From assembly GCA_023263785.1 (NCBI GenBank), contig JALQUO010000001.1, positions 277,693 through 341,692 of the forward strand: DNA of 64,000 bases, read 5' to 3'. The position numbers were made by a program, and so were the translations under genes. The DNA comes from Rickettsiales bacterium (GTDB lineage: Bacteria; Pseudomonadota; Alphaproteobacteria; Rickettsiales; Midichloriaceae). The notes below the pieces were generated by a model that was not told where the DNA came from, did not search any database, and was given only the letters and a program-made list of their open reading frames with translations. Shown here piece by piece: positions 45,093-53,551 of the stretch; the first letter of the stretch is position 1; each line of letters opens with the position of its first letter.

Positions 45093-46841
45093 TTATCTTT
45101 CAAAGAGCCTGTCAAGATATTTCGTTGATAGCTCTACATATGTAGGCCTACCATGGATGCACTGACTTGCAAAATCAGTCTTTTCAATTAAACGCAGCAA
45201 TCCATCCATTTCCTCTAGAGATAGTCTCCTTCCTGCTCTAATACTCGAATGGCAAGCGATTTTCGTTAGAAACTTATCTTTGTGATGTTTTAGAATTTCT
45301 ATGTACCCTTCTGAGTCATTCACTATATCCTGTAGCATCTCCTCTATATCTATATTACCTGGAAGCAACGGAATCGAATGAACTAGGACTTCAGAAGAGT
45401 TTTCTGATGCAATGGTTATCCCAATCTGCTTCAAATCCTCTGAGATCGACATTAATAACTCTGTTGCAGCGGAGCACAAGTCAAACCTCAGAGGTATCAA
45501 TAGCTTTTGAATTCCAAATTCCTCCTTATTTATTTTCTCCAGAACAATTCTCTCATGTGCTGCGTGTTGATCAACTATCACTATTCCCCTATCATTTTCA
45601 GCTATAACGTATTTGTTTGCGATCTGTAGCTTAGGTGAGCCGAGATGCCCACTAGATATCTGTCGCGTTCTAACGATAGGCTTTTCCTCAACCTTATTCT
45701 CATTTTTACTAACATCTCTCTGTGGAGGTATTTTGAACTCAGTGTGAAGATGTAGCTGACTTGGTTGTCGTAGTTCCTCAACTGGCTTCTGAGTTTGTTG
45801 AACTATCTTCTGAGGGATTTTTGTTGTTGTCTTGGTGTTTCTAATAGCATCCCTTATGGAATTTATTACTATTTCTCTGATGAGCTTCTCATCACTAAAT
45901 CTAACCTCTGACTTGTTTGGATGTATGTTGACATCAACGCATTTCACAGGCATTTCAAAGAACAAAACAACACTTGGAGTAATTCCTTCCGGTAATGTAT
46001 TGAAGTAGGAAACTCTAACAAGTTTGTTTAAGAAATTATCCTTTACCAACCTCTTATTAACAAAAGTTAGAATTTTTGCATTTGAGCTTCTATTATTTGT
46101 TGGGACTGAAACATATCCATAAAGTCTTATTCTATTTATCTCCCTGTAGTTCTCACCAGTATCAAAATACACAGCATTTTCTATGAATTCATCTCCAAGG
46201 ATCTCACCTATTCTCTTCTGCATGTCATCACTGTAACTCATCTCAATAATAGGCTTATCATTGTGATTAAATGAAAACTTTATCTGTGGATGAACTATTG
46301 CGAGTGAGTTTACTAGCTCTGTGCAAGCAACTACCTCTGATGCTTCTGGCTTTAGAAACCTTACTCTATTTGGCATAAAACAAAATAGATCAAAGACTTC
46401 AACTGTTGTTCTAATGTTGTGAGAAGCTGGTGAAAGAGATGCCTTATCAAAGGCCTCAGCACCATCATCGAGTTTCACAGTCCATCCTTGGTCGCTGCTA
46501 CCTGTTCTGCTTGTAATGTGTAGCCTTGCAGCTGTTGCTATAGAAGCCAAGGCTTCACCTCTGAAACCCATGTGTAATATATTTGCTATGTCCTCTTCAA
46601 TCAGCTTAGATGTTGCATGTCTTGTGACAGCAAGCAGCAGATCTTCTTTGTCTATACCAGTGCCATTATCTGAGATCGATATCAGTGTTCTACCTCCCCT
46701 AGACATTGTCAAGGTAATATCAGTTGCCTTTGCATCTATTGAGTTTTCAAGGAGCTCTTTGACAACTGAGAGAGGTCTATCAACAACTTCACCTGTTGCT
46801 ATTTTGCTTATTGTTACTGGACTCAACAGCTTTATTTTCAT
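45093..46841 (-). CDS. mutL: DNA mismatch repair protein MutL
   Basis: A 582-residue GHKL ATPase. The N-terminal ATP site shows VVKELLENSIDAKAT, ISDNGTGI, and MGFRGEALASIA. The C-terminal domain holds VIVDQHAAHERIVLE, which fits the DQHA-x2-E-x4-E motif of the nicking (endonuclease) type MutL, and CIHGRPTYVEL. KIATGEVV replaces the usual KIAAGEVV. mutS is not in the window. Keeping mismatch repair is notable for a reduced genome. Confidence 0.95.
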   Translation of the reverse strand: MKIKLLSPVTISKIATGEVVDRPLSVVKELLENSIDAKATDITLTMSRGGRTLISISDNGTGIDKEDLLLAVTRHATSKLIEEDIANILHMGFRGEALASIATAARLHITSRTGSSDQGWTVKLDDGAEAFDKASLSPASHNIRTTVEVFDLFCFMPNRVRFLKPEASEVVACTELVNSLAIVHPQIKFSFNHNDKPIIEMSYSDDMQKRIGEILGDEFIENAVYFDTGENYREINRIRLYGYVSVPTNNRSSNAKILTFVNKRLVKDNFLNKLVRVSYFNTLPEGITPSVVLFFEMPVKCVDVNIHPNKSEVRFSDEKLIREIVINSIRDAIRNTKTTTKIPQKIVQQTQKPVEELRQPSQLHLHTEFKIPPQRDVSKNENKVEEKPIVRTRQISSGHLGSPKLQIANKYVIAENDRGIVIVDQHAAHERIVLEKINKEEFGIQKLLIPLRFDLCSAATELLMSISEDLKQIGITIASENSSEVLVHSIPLLPGNIDIEEMLQDIVNDSEGYIEILKHHKDKFLTKIACHSSIRAGRRLSLEEMDGLLRLIEKTDFASQCIHGRPTYVELSTKYLDRLFER

Positions 46842-46908
46842 CTTATTTTGTTGATGTTTTGTTATTCATCATTGTATAATACACTTTATATCAATAAAAA
46901 CACCAAAA

Positions 46909-47850
46909 ATGCTCAGTACATCAGATTTTTCTTTAAATTATTGGCTTTATTTTTTAATTTTATTCGGATTCCTAATAGTAATTGACAGATACATCATTTC
47001 AAAAAACTCAGAAAAGTTCAGCAAAAATCTTTACAGTACAATTTTTTGGTTTATATCTGCAATCGGATGTTGTGGATTACTGAGGTTTTTATCAGTTCAG
47101 GATTTTATACAAAAAGACCACAGCCTTGATTTCTTTACAGGATATTTAATAGAGTTATCTCTCAGTATCGACAATGTTTTTGTCTTCATAATGATTTTTG
47201 ATAAGCTACAGATATCAGAGCACAAAAAGCACATAATTTTAAGAATAGGTATAATTAGTGCTGTTGTATTACGACTGATCATGATTCTCTTTGTGATTCA
47301 TTTAATCCAAAAGATGACTAGTATCTTTTACATCTTTGGACTGATTCTTATGATAAGCGCAATCCACATGTTAGTGACATCGATTCTTGTGAAATGCAGA
47401 TATGACAAAGAACTCTCAAAGCCACCTTTTTACCAAAAATATTTTGTTAAGTGTGAATCAGATGTATTCTTTACAAGAGTACAAGGAAAGATTAAGCCAA
47501 CCATCAACTTACTTGCCTTAATTCTAGTAGAGAAGTCAGACATCCTTTTTGCTGTTGATTCAATCCCAGCAGTTATATCAGTCACAAAGGATTCATTTAT
47601 CATTTTTGCATCGAACATCATGGCAATAGCAGGTCTCAGAGCTCTATTCTTCTGTGTTTCACATGGAGCACAGCAGTTCCAATATTTAAAACATGGAATA
47701 GTTTTGATATTGTTTTTTATTGGTATAAAGCTTATTCTCATACCTCAGCACATAATGATCCCAAAGGAATTTTCACTCGGATTCATTTTAAGTGTTATTA
47801 TAGGATCAATGCTTATATCAAAAGATAAAAATGACAAAAAAGTCACTTGA
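46909..47850 (+). CDS. TerC/Alx-family membrane protein
   Basis: A 313-residue protein with about eight or nine membrane segments. The paired acidic motifs are clear: ELSLSIDNVFVF in the first half and VEKSDILFAVDSIPAV in the second, followed by AIAGLRALFF. Characterised members (Alx, MeeF/MeeY) export manganese during or after translocation of exoenzymes; older annotation as tellurium resistance is weak. The 3' end overlaps the start of ppsR by 20 bases in the same direction. Confidence 0.9.
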   Translation: MLSTSDFSLNYWLYFLILFGFLIVIDRYIISKNSEKFSKNLYSTIFWFISAIGCCGLLRFLSVQDFIQKDHSLDFFTGYLIELSLSIDNVFVFIMIFDKLQISEHKKHIILRIGIISAVVLRLIMILFVIHLIQKMTSIFYIFGLILMISAIHMLVTSILVKCRYDKELSKPPFYQKYFVKCESDVFFTRVQGKIKPTINLLALILVEKSDILFAVDSIPAVISVTKDSFIIFASNIMAIAGLRALFFCVSHGAQQFQYLKHGIVLILFFIGIKLILIPQHIMIPKEFSLGFILSVIIGSMLISKDKNDKKVT

Positions 47851-48697
47851 CGTATATCTTGTTTCCGATTCATCAGGAGAAACAGTCATAGCAGTTAGCA
47901 AAGCAACGCTAGTGCAGTTCCCTGAGGCAGATTTCATAGAACACATCTTTCTACTTGTGAGAACCAATGAGCAAGTTGATGCTATGATTGAGGCATTTAA
48001 GGCGAAACCAGGGATAGTCTTTTATACGATGGGAATCTGTGAAGCAAGGGACTACTTCTTATCCTTATGTAAGAAATTTTCTATCCCAGCTATATCACCT
48101 CTGGATGAGCTTGTAGATTTTGTTTCTGAAAGTATAGACATGAGTCCATCAGATACAAAGCCAGGGAAGTATAAGGCATTAAACCAAGAGTACTATGAGA
48201 AGATAAACAGCATAAATTTCTCAATACAGCACGACGATGGACAGCACACAGAAAATTATGAAAAAGCTGATATAGTTTTGCTAGGTGTCTCAAGAACATC
48301 AAAATCCCCTACATCTCTCTATCTTGGACAGAGAGGTTACAATGTTGCAAACTATCCAATAATACTTAGCTTACCACTTAGCATTCCAAAGCTAGAAATT
48401 ATCTTGAGCAGTAAAACAACAGTTGTGATTGGTCTTACAATAATGCCTCAGCAGCTTAGCAAAATAAGAAGCGCTAGGCTATCACTTCTATATGACGATA
48501 AAAACCCTCTGTATTCCAGAGCAAATAATGCAATCATGAATAATTACTCTTCAGATACATCAATAAGAGAGGAGATAGCCTATGCAAGCTCAATCTTTAG
48601 ATCTCTTGGAATCCCTGTCATAGATGTAACAAACAAAGCGATAGAGGAAACGGCAGCAGAGATAATTAACCTTTATAGTTCAATCACTATAGGTTAG
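47831..48697 (+). CDS. ppsR: Pyruvate,phosphate dikinase / PEP synthase regulatory kinase-phosphorylase
   Basis: A DUF299 protein of 288 residues that both inactivates PPDK (ADP-dependent phosphorylation) and reactivates it (phosphate-dependent). SDSSGETV near the start and [20 protein letters not shown], the nucleotide loop, are diagnostic, as is [13 protein letters not shown]. In organisms with PPDK, common among rickettsiae, it sets the balance between pyruvate and PEP. The ATG lies inside the end of the TerC gene, and the stop overlaps glyQ by 11 bases. Confidence 0.93.
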   Translation: MTKKSLDVYLVSDSSGETVIAVSKATLVQFPEADFIEHIFLLVRTNEQVDAMIEAFKAKPGIVFYTMGICEARDYFLSLCKKFSIPAISPLDELVDFVSESIDMSPSDTKPGKYKALNQEYYEKINSINFSIQHDDGQHTENYEKADIVLLGVSRTSKSPTSLYLGQRGYNVANYPIILSLPLSIPKLEIILSSKTTVVIGLTIMPQQLSKIRSARLSLLYDDKNPLYSRANNAIMNNYSSDTSIREEIAYASSIFRSLGIPVIDVTNKAIEETAAEIINLYSSITIG

Positions 48698-49532
48698 ATT
48701 TCTTGTACCATGTTTCACAGCACTTCCTGACCACTGTTCTGATTTCAGCCATGTGAGCTGCCCTCTCAGAGACACTAAATGCACCACGTGCTTCAAGCAA
48801 ATTGAATACATGAGAAGCTTTAAGACATTGGTCATAGGATGGCATGACATTACTGTTATCAAGCAATCTTTGTGCTTCTCCTATGTAAATTTTGAACAAC
48901 TTATATAGTGCATCCACATCTGCTAGTTCGAAATTATACTTTGAATACTCTACTTCTGAGCGAAGAAATACATCTCTATAAGTGAAATCCTTATTCCATT
49001 TTATATCCCAAAAGTTATCAACATTTTGCACATACATTGCAAGTCTCTCAAGACCATATGTTACCTCGGCAGGAACTGGATGTAACTCTATTCCACCTAG
49101 CTGTTGCATGTAAGTAAACTGCAGAACTTCCATTCCATTACACCAGACCTCCCAGCCTAAACCCCAAGCCCCTAGAGTTGGATTTTCCCAATTGTCTTCA
49201 ACAAACCTCAGATCATTCTTCTTCATATCGATACCAACTGCTTCTAAGCTCTTCAGACACAACTCTTGAATGTTCTCTGGAGATGGCTTCATTAAAACCT
49301 GCATTTGGTAGTAATGTTGTGTCCTATTAGGATTTTCACCGTATCTGCCATCAGTTGGACGTCTTGAAGGCTGCACATATACAACATTCCATGGATTTGC
49401 ATCCAGACATCGCAAGGTAGTTGCTGGATGAGATGTCCCAGCGCCAACTTCCATATCATATGGCTGCAACAGTATACATCCTTGATTTATCCAGAATTTC
49501 TGAAGGTTCAAAATTATGTCTTGAAAATACAT
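48687..49532 (-). CDS. glyQ: Glycyl-tRNA synthetase alpha subunit
   Basis: Catalytic subunit of the bacterial alpha2beta2 glycyl-tRNA synthetase, 281 residues. The whole chain matches GlyQ closely: [24 protein letters not shown] at the start, [14 protein letters not shown], and [14 protein letters not shown]. It needs GlyS for activity, but glyS, normally next, is not here: the downstream neighbour is the convergent ppsR. The beta subunit must be encoded elsewhere. Confidence 0.97.
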   Translation of the reverse strand: MYFQDIILNLQKFWINQGCILLQPYDMEVGAGTSHPATTLRCLDANPWNVVYVQPSRRPTDGRYGENPNRTQHYYQMQVLMKPSPENIQELCLKSLEAVGIDMKKNDLRFVEDNWENPTLGAWGLGWEVWCNGMEVLQFTYMQQLGGIELHPVPAEVTYGLERLAMYVQNVDNFWDIKWNKDFTYRDVFLRSEVEYSKYNFELADVDALYKLFKIYIGEAQRLLDNSNVMPSYDQCLKASHVFNLLEARGAFSVSERAAHMAEIRTVVRKCCETWYKKSNL

Positions 49533-49727
49533 ATGTGAATTTGAAATATTTCTCTTGCAGATTCTATATTATATTTTTTTCTAAAAGTCTCAGCATTTTT
49601 CGAATCCCTCTTGTGAAAAATGAAGTTTTAGGATAGTTATATATGGAATATAAAAAAGATTTATTTTTATGGTATTCTATACTATATTTAAAATCTCAAA
49701 ATTCTTATAACTAAAATATACAGGTAA

Positions 49728-50894
49728 ATGAAACAGAAATATGAACGTTCAAAGCCACACGTCAATATAGGAACAATCGGACACGTTGACCACGGTAAAA
49801 CAACATTAACAGCTGCTATCACAAAGTACTTCGGAAAGTACGTCGAATACGGTTCAATCGATAAAGCTCCAGAAGAGAGAGAAAGAGGTATTACAATTAA
49901 TACAGCTCACGTTGAATATGAAAGTGATACAAGACACTATGGTCACGTTGACTGTCCAGGACACGCTGACTACGTTAAAAACATGATCACAGGTGCTGCT
50001 CAGATGGATGGCGCTATTCTTGTTGTTAGTGCAGCTGATGGTCCTATGCCACAAACACGTGAGCACATCCTTCTTGCAAGACAGGTTGGCGTTCCTGCTA
50101 TGGTCGTATTCTTAAACAAAGTCGACATGGTTGATGATGCTGAGCTAGTTGAACTAGTTGAAATGGAAGTGCGTGAAATCCTAAACAACAACGGCTTCAA
50201 AGGAGATGAGATTCCATTCATCAAAGGTTCTGCTCTTGCTGCTATTGAAGGTAAGCCAGAAGGTGAAGCTGCTATCCGTGAATTGATCAAAGCTGTTGAT
50301 GAGTTCATTCCTATACCTGAGCGCCCAACAGATCGTCCATTCCTAATGCCAATAGAAGACGTATTCTCAATTCCTGGGCGTGGTACAGTTGTTACAGGTC
50401 GTATTGAACAAGGTACAGTGAAAGTTGGTGAAGAGATTGAGATTGTTGGTCTAAAAGCTACAACAAAAACAACATGTACTGGTGTTGAAATGTTCAAAAA
50501 AGAACTAGACAGTGGTATGGCTGGTGATAACGTTGGTGTTCTTCTTCGTGGTACAAAGAAAGAAGAAGTTGAAAGAGGTCAAGTTCTTTGTAAACCTGGT
50601 TCAGTTAAACCTCACACAAAGTTCAAAGCTGAGATTTACGTATTAACACAAAACGAAGGCGGTAGACACACTCCTTTCTTCAAAAACTACCGTCCTCAGT
50701 TCTACTTCAGAACAACTGACGTAACAGGAAGCATCACACTAAAAGATGGTGTTGAAATGGTAATGCCTGGGGATAACGCAGAGATCACAGTAGAATTGAT
50801 TGTACCAATCGCTATGGATAAAGGTTTGAGATTCGCTATCCGTGAAGGTGGTAGAACAGTCGGTGCAGGTGTTGTAGCAGAAATAATTGAGTAA
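49728..50894 (+). CDS. tuf: Elongation factor Tu
   Basis: GTPase that delivers aminoacyl-tRNA to the ribosome; 388 residues. G motifs: GHVDHGKTT (18-26 region), [14 protein letters not shown] and GSALAA. It starts [23 protein letters not shown], with a weak AGG four bases before the ATG, and codon choice is more regular than in neighbours, as expected for a highly expressed gene. It leads rpsJ and rplC, but fusA/rpsG/rpsL are not upstream. Confidence 0.98.
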   Translation: MKQKYERSKPHVNIGTIGHVDHGKTTLTAAITKYFGKYVEYGSIDKAPEERERGITINTAHVEYESDTRHYGHVDCPGHADYVKNMITGAAQMDGAILVVSAADGPMPQTREHILLARQVGVPAMVVFLNKVDMVDDAELVELVEMEVREILNNNGFKGDEIPFIKGSALAAIEGKPEGEAAIRELIKAVDEFIPIPERPTDRPFLMPIEDVFSIPGRGTVVTGRIEQGTVKVGEEIEIVGLKATTKTTCTGVEMFKKELDSGMAGDNVGVLLRGTKKEEVERGQVLCKPGSVKPHTKFKAEIYVLTQNEGGRHTPFFKNYRPQFYFRTTDVTGSITLKDGVEMVMPGDNAEITVELIVPIAMDKGLRFAIREGGRTVGAGVVAEIIE

Positions 50895-50904
50895 TAGGTA
50901 CCCA

Positions 50905-51231
50905 ATGAGTGCAAACACGCAAATAGAAATAAAGTTCAGAGCATTCGACTACAGAATTCTTGATGCGGAAGTCAGCAGAGTTGTTGACACCGTCAAGAAG
51001 ACTGGTGCGACAGTCCACGGACCAATCCCTATGCCTAAAAAGATTGAGAGATTTACTGTAAACAGATCTCCTCACATAGATAAGGAATCAAGGGAGCAAT
51101 TTGAAATTAGAACTTTCAGAAGAAATATGGTCATCAATCCATCTGAACAAACAATAGATGCACTGATGAAGCTAGAATTAGCTTCTGGTGTTGAAGTTGA
51201 AATAAAAGTATTAGAAGGAGGTAAAGCATGA
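50905..51231 (+). CDS. rpsJ: 30S ribosomal protein S10
   Basis: A 108-residue small-subunit protein, also the NusE transcription factor. [36 protein letters not shown] and [12 protein letters not shown] are the family signatures. The start is the ATG at 50905, ten bases after the tuf stop; an in-frame TTG (50887) inside tuf is unlikely. The stop overlaps the rplC start by four bases. Confidence 0.96.
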   Translation: MSANTQIEIKFRAFDYRILDAEVSRVVDTVKKTGATVHGPIPMPKKIERFTVNRSPHIDKESREQFEIRTFRRNMVINPSEQTIDALMKLELASGVEVEIKVLEGGKA

Positions 51232-51878
51232 CAAATATAGCTCGCAGAACAGGCCTCATAACAACAAAGGTTGGTATGACTCAGATCTTCACAAGCGAAG
51301 GTAAGGCAATTCCTGTAACCCTTCTAAAGGTTGACAGAAACGTGGTTCTTGAATCAAAAGATCAGGGAGACTACAAAGCAGTTCATCTTGCTTATGGTAC
51401 ATCTAAAAAAATGAAAAAACCTCAGGCAGGTCTCGCTAAGAAAGCCGGAGTTGAATCATTCCGTCATTCAAAAGAATTTAGAGTGACAGAAGGCTTCCTA
51501 GTTGATGCTGGTACAGAACTCAAAGCTGATCACTTCCATGTAGGACAACTTATTGATGTTAGCTCAATAAGTATTGGTAAAGGTTTTGCCGGTGTTATGA
51601 AGAAGTATGCCTTCGCAGGTCTTGAAGCATCTCACGGTGTGTCTGCAAGTCATAGATCAGGTGGTTCTACAGGTCAGAGACAGGACCCAGGTAAAGTTTT
51701 CAAAGGAAAGAAAATGCCTGGCCACATGGGCGCAAAGAGAGTGACAAAACAAAACCTTGAAGTGGTTGATGTTGATATGGACCTCTCAATCATAGCTGTC
51801 AAAGGTGCTATTCCTGGAAATAAAGACCAGATAGTCTACGTAACTGATGCAATCAAGTTGGGTTACATCCCTGCATAA
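51228..51878 (+). CDS. rplC: 50S ribosomal protein L3
   Basis: A 216-residue early-assembly protein of the large subunit. [24 protein letters not shown] begins the chain, and [34 protein letters not shown] is the extended loop that reaches the peptidyl transferase centre. AAGGAGGT is a strong ribosome binding site before its ATG. It should be followed by rplD-rplW-rplB; instead a hairpin and a GrpB-family gene follow, so the S10 operon is broken here. Confidence 0.97.
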   Translation: MTNIARRTGLITTKVGMTQIFTSEGKAIPVTLLKVDRNVVLESKDQGDYKAVHLAYGTSKKMKKPQAGLAKKAGVESFRHSKEFRVTEGFLVDAGTELKADHFHVGQLIDVSSISIGKGFAGVMKKYAFAGLEASHGVSASHRSGGSTGQRQDPGKVFKGKKMPGHMGAKRVTKQNLEVVDVDMDLSIIAVKGAIPGNKDQIVYVTDAIKLGYIPA

Positions 51879-51887
51879 TACAATTCT

Positions 51888-51907
51888 CCTACACATCACT
51901 GTGTAGG
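51888..51907 (+). terminator. Hairpin ending the tuf-rpsJ-rplC unit
   Basis: CCTACAC and GTGTAGG form a perfect seven-base stem around ATCACT, ten bases after the rplC stop. It is followed by ATCTCATACTC, not a U run, so termination would be weak or Rho-assisted, or the hairpin may protect the mRNA end. Confidence 0.45.
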
Positions 51908-51928
51908 ATCTCATACTCGTCCAACAAA

Positions 51929-52648
51929 GTGTCAAAAGTTCAGGTTATTAAATATGATCCGCAGTGGAAAGAAAGATTTTCATTGGAATCTATAAAACTA
52001 GAAAAAGCATTTGCAGGTAATTTTGTTGCAATCCATCACATAGGATCAACTGCTGTTGAAGGGTTAAGCGCTAAACCAATTATAGACATTGTTGTAGTGG
52101 TTAACAATATCTTTAAAGTTAACAATCAAACGATTGATGGTTACGAATCCCGTGGAGAGCTTGGTATTCCATTCAGAAGATATTTCTCATCAAGTGACTT
52201 CCATCTACATGTTTTTGAAGAAAATAATCCAGAAATACAACAACATATTCTTTTTAGAGATTATCTCAGAAATAATTCTGAGGTTAGAAACAATTATGAG
52301 ACAACAAAACTAGCTCTAGCGAAAAAGTATCCTGATGATAGAATGCAGTATTGCCTTGGAAAAAATTCCCTGATTAACAAAATTATAAAAATGAGTGGTT
52401 TCAATGGTCTTTGTCTTCTGAGATATGTATTTCATGATCTTGAGAAAGATTATTATACATCAAAACTAGGTCATAAAGGTTTTTATAAGTTTATCTTGTA
52501 TGAAGGCTCTGAGATCATTTCTGCTGCATCTGTGTCTCAAGACCTTGTAATTGATGAGATCTCTGGAGAAAATCATTTGGATTCAATGAAAAGACTTCTT
52601 GAAAGATGGATTTCAAAAGAAAACAATCTTGTTAGAACTCAAATATAA
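51929..52648 (+). CDS. GrpB/UPF0157-family protein with C-terminal extension
   Basis: Starts at GTG and has 239 residues. The first ~145 are a GrpB domain, a minimal nucleotidyltransferase-like fold: QVIKYDPQWKERF, IHHIGSTAVEGLSAKPIIDIVVVV, HLHVFEENNPEIQQHILFRDYLR. The last ~90 (from about FNGLCLLRYVFHD) look like a GNAT-type acetyltransferase fragment (FILYEGSEIISAASV), but lack a clear CoA loop. Family function is unknown. It sits where rplD belongs and was probably brought there by rearrangement. Confidence 0.8.
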   Translation: MSKVQVIKYDPQWKERFSLESIKLEKAFAGNFVAIHHIGSTAVEGLSAKPIIDIVVVVNNIFKVNNQTIDGYESRGELGIPFRRYFSSSDFHLHVFEENNPEIQQHILFRDYLRNNSEVRNNYETTKLALAKKYPDDRMQYCLGKNSLINKIIKMSGFNGLCLLRYVFHDLEKDYYTSKLGHKGFYKFILYEGSEIISAASVSQDLVIDEISGENHLDSMKRLLERWISKENNLVRTQI

Positions 52649-52714
52649 ACATAAGTAATTTACTCACATATTCTGAGCATGCTATACTGCAATCAGAAAT
52701 AAAAAATCTTTATA

Positions 52715-53551
52715 ATGCATAATAAGATCATAGATGGGAATTTTCAGTCTGATGTTTTACGTCAGCAAATAGCTTCTGAGGTATCAAAGATGCCTATAAA
52801 ACCAAGATTAGCAGTTGTTCTTGTTGGTCAAAATCCTGCTAGTCAGATCTATGTTAAAATCAAAATGAAGAGAGCTCAAGAAGTAGGTATAGAAACAGAG
52901 CTCCATGCATTTGAAGAAGACATATCAAATGAACAAATTCTATCGTCAATAGATAATCTCAACCAAGACACAAGGGTTCATGGGATTTTAGTTCAGATGC
53001 CGCTGCCTACTCACATTGATAAAGCTGCTGTTTTGAATGAGATTTCTCCTGACAAGGATGTAGATGGTTTCTCGCCAATAAATGTTGGGTTGTTATATAG
53101 TCAGAAACCTATGTTTATTCCATGTACACCTCTTGGCGTAATGCATTTAATAAAAAGTATAAGAACAAATCTATCTGGATTAAATGTGGCAATAGTTGGG
53201 AGATCAAATATAGTTGGGAGACCTGTTGCAGAGCTTTTATTGCAATCTGATTGTACGGTAACCATTTTACATTCGAAAACAAGAAATATGGAGAGAATTT
53301 GTAGAGAGTGTGATTTAATTATTGCTGCAACTGGCTGTCCAAAGATGATCACAAGAGATCATATAAAGCCTGGGGCAATAGTAATAGATGTAGGAATAAC
53401 TAAGGTAGACTCACAGATAGTTGGTGATGTTGACTTCAACAACGTAATTGACTTAGTAAGTCATATAACACCTGTACCAGGAGGTGTTGGGCCAATGACA
53501 GTTGCCTATCTCCTATCAAACACCCTCAAGGCAGCTAAACTTTTAACTTAG
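52715..53551 (+). CDS. folD: Methylenetetrahydrofolate dehydrogenase/cyclohydrolase
   Basis: A 278-residue bifunctional enzyme interconverting methylene-, methenyl- and formyl-tetrahydrofolate. YVKIKMKRAQEVGI contains the catalytic lysine, followed by GILVQMPLPTHID, DKDVDGFSPINVG and the dinucleotide site VGRSNIVGRPVAELLL, and a PVPGGVGPMTVAYLL ending. It provides formyl donors for fMet-tRNA and folate for MnmE. It converges on the large oxidoreductase with a 17-base overlap. Confidence 0.96.
   Translation: MHNKIIDGNFQSDVLRQQIASEVSKMPIKPRLAVVLVGQNPASQIYVKIKMKRAQEVGIETELHAFEEDISNEQILSSIDNLNQDTRVHGILVQMPLPTHIDKAAVLNEISPDKDVDGFSPINVGLLYSQKPMFIPCTPLGVMHLIKSIRTNLSGLNVAIVGRSNIVGRPVAELLLQSDCTVTILHSKTRNMERICRECDLIIAATGCPKMITRDHIKPGAIVIDVGITKVDSQIVGDVDFNNVIDLVSHITPVPGGVGPMTVAYLLSNTLKAAKLLT

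Noticed and set aside
49678..49683. TATACT as a -10 box for tuf
   Set aside because: No -35 hexamer sits at the usual spacing and the region is too AT-rich to support the call.
50000..50497. 165-codon minus-strand frame in tuf
   Set aside because: It is antisense to EF-Tu; regular codon use in a highly expressed gene commonly leaves an open frame on the other strand.
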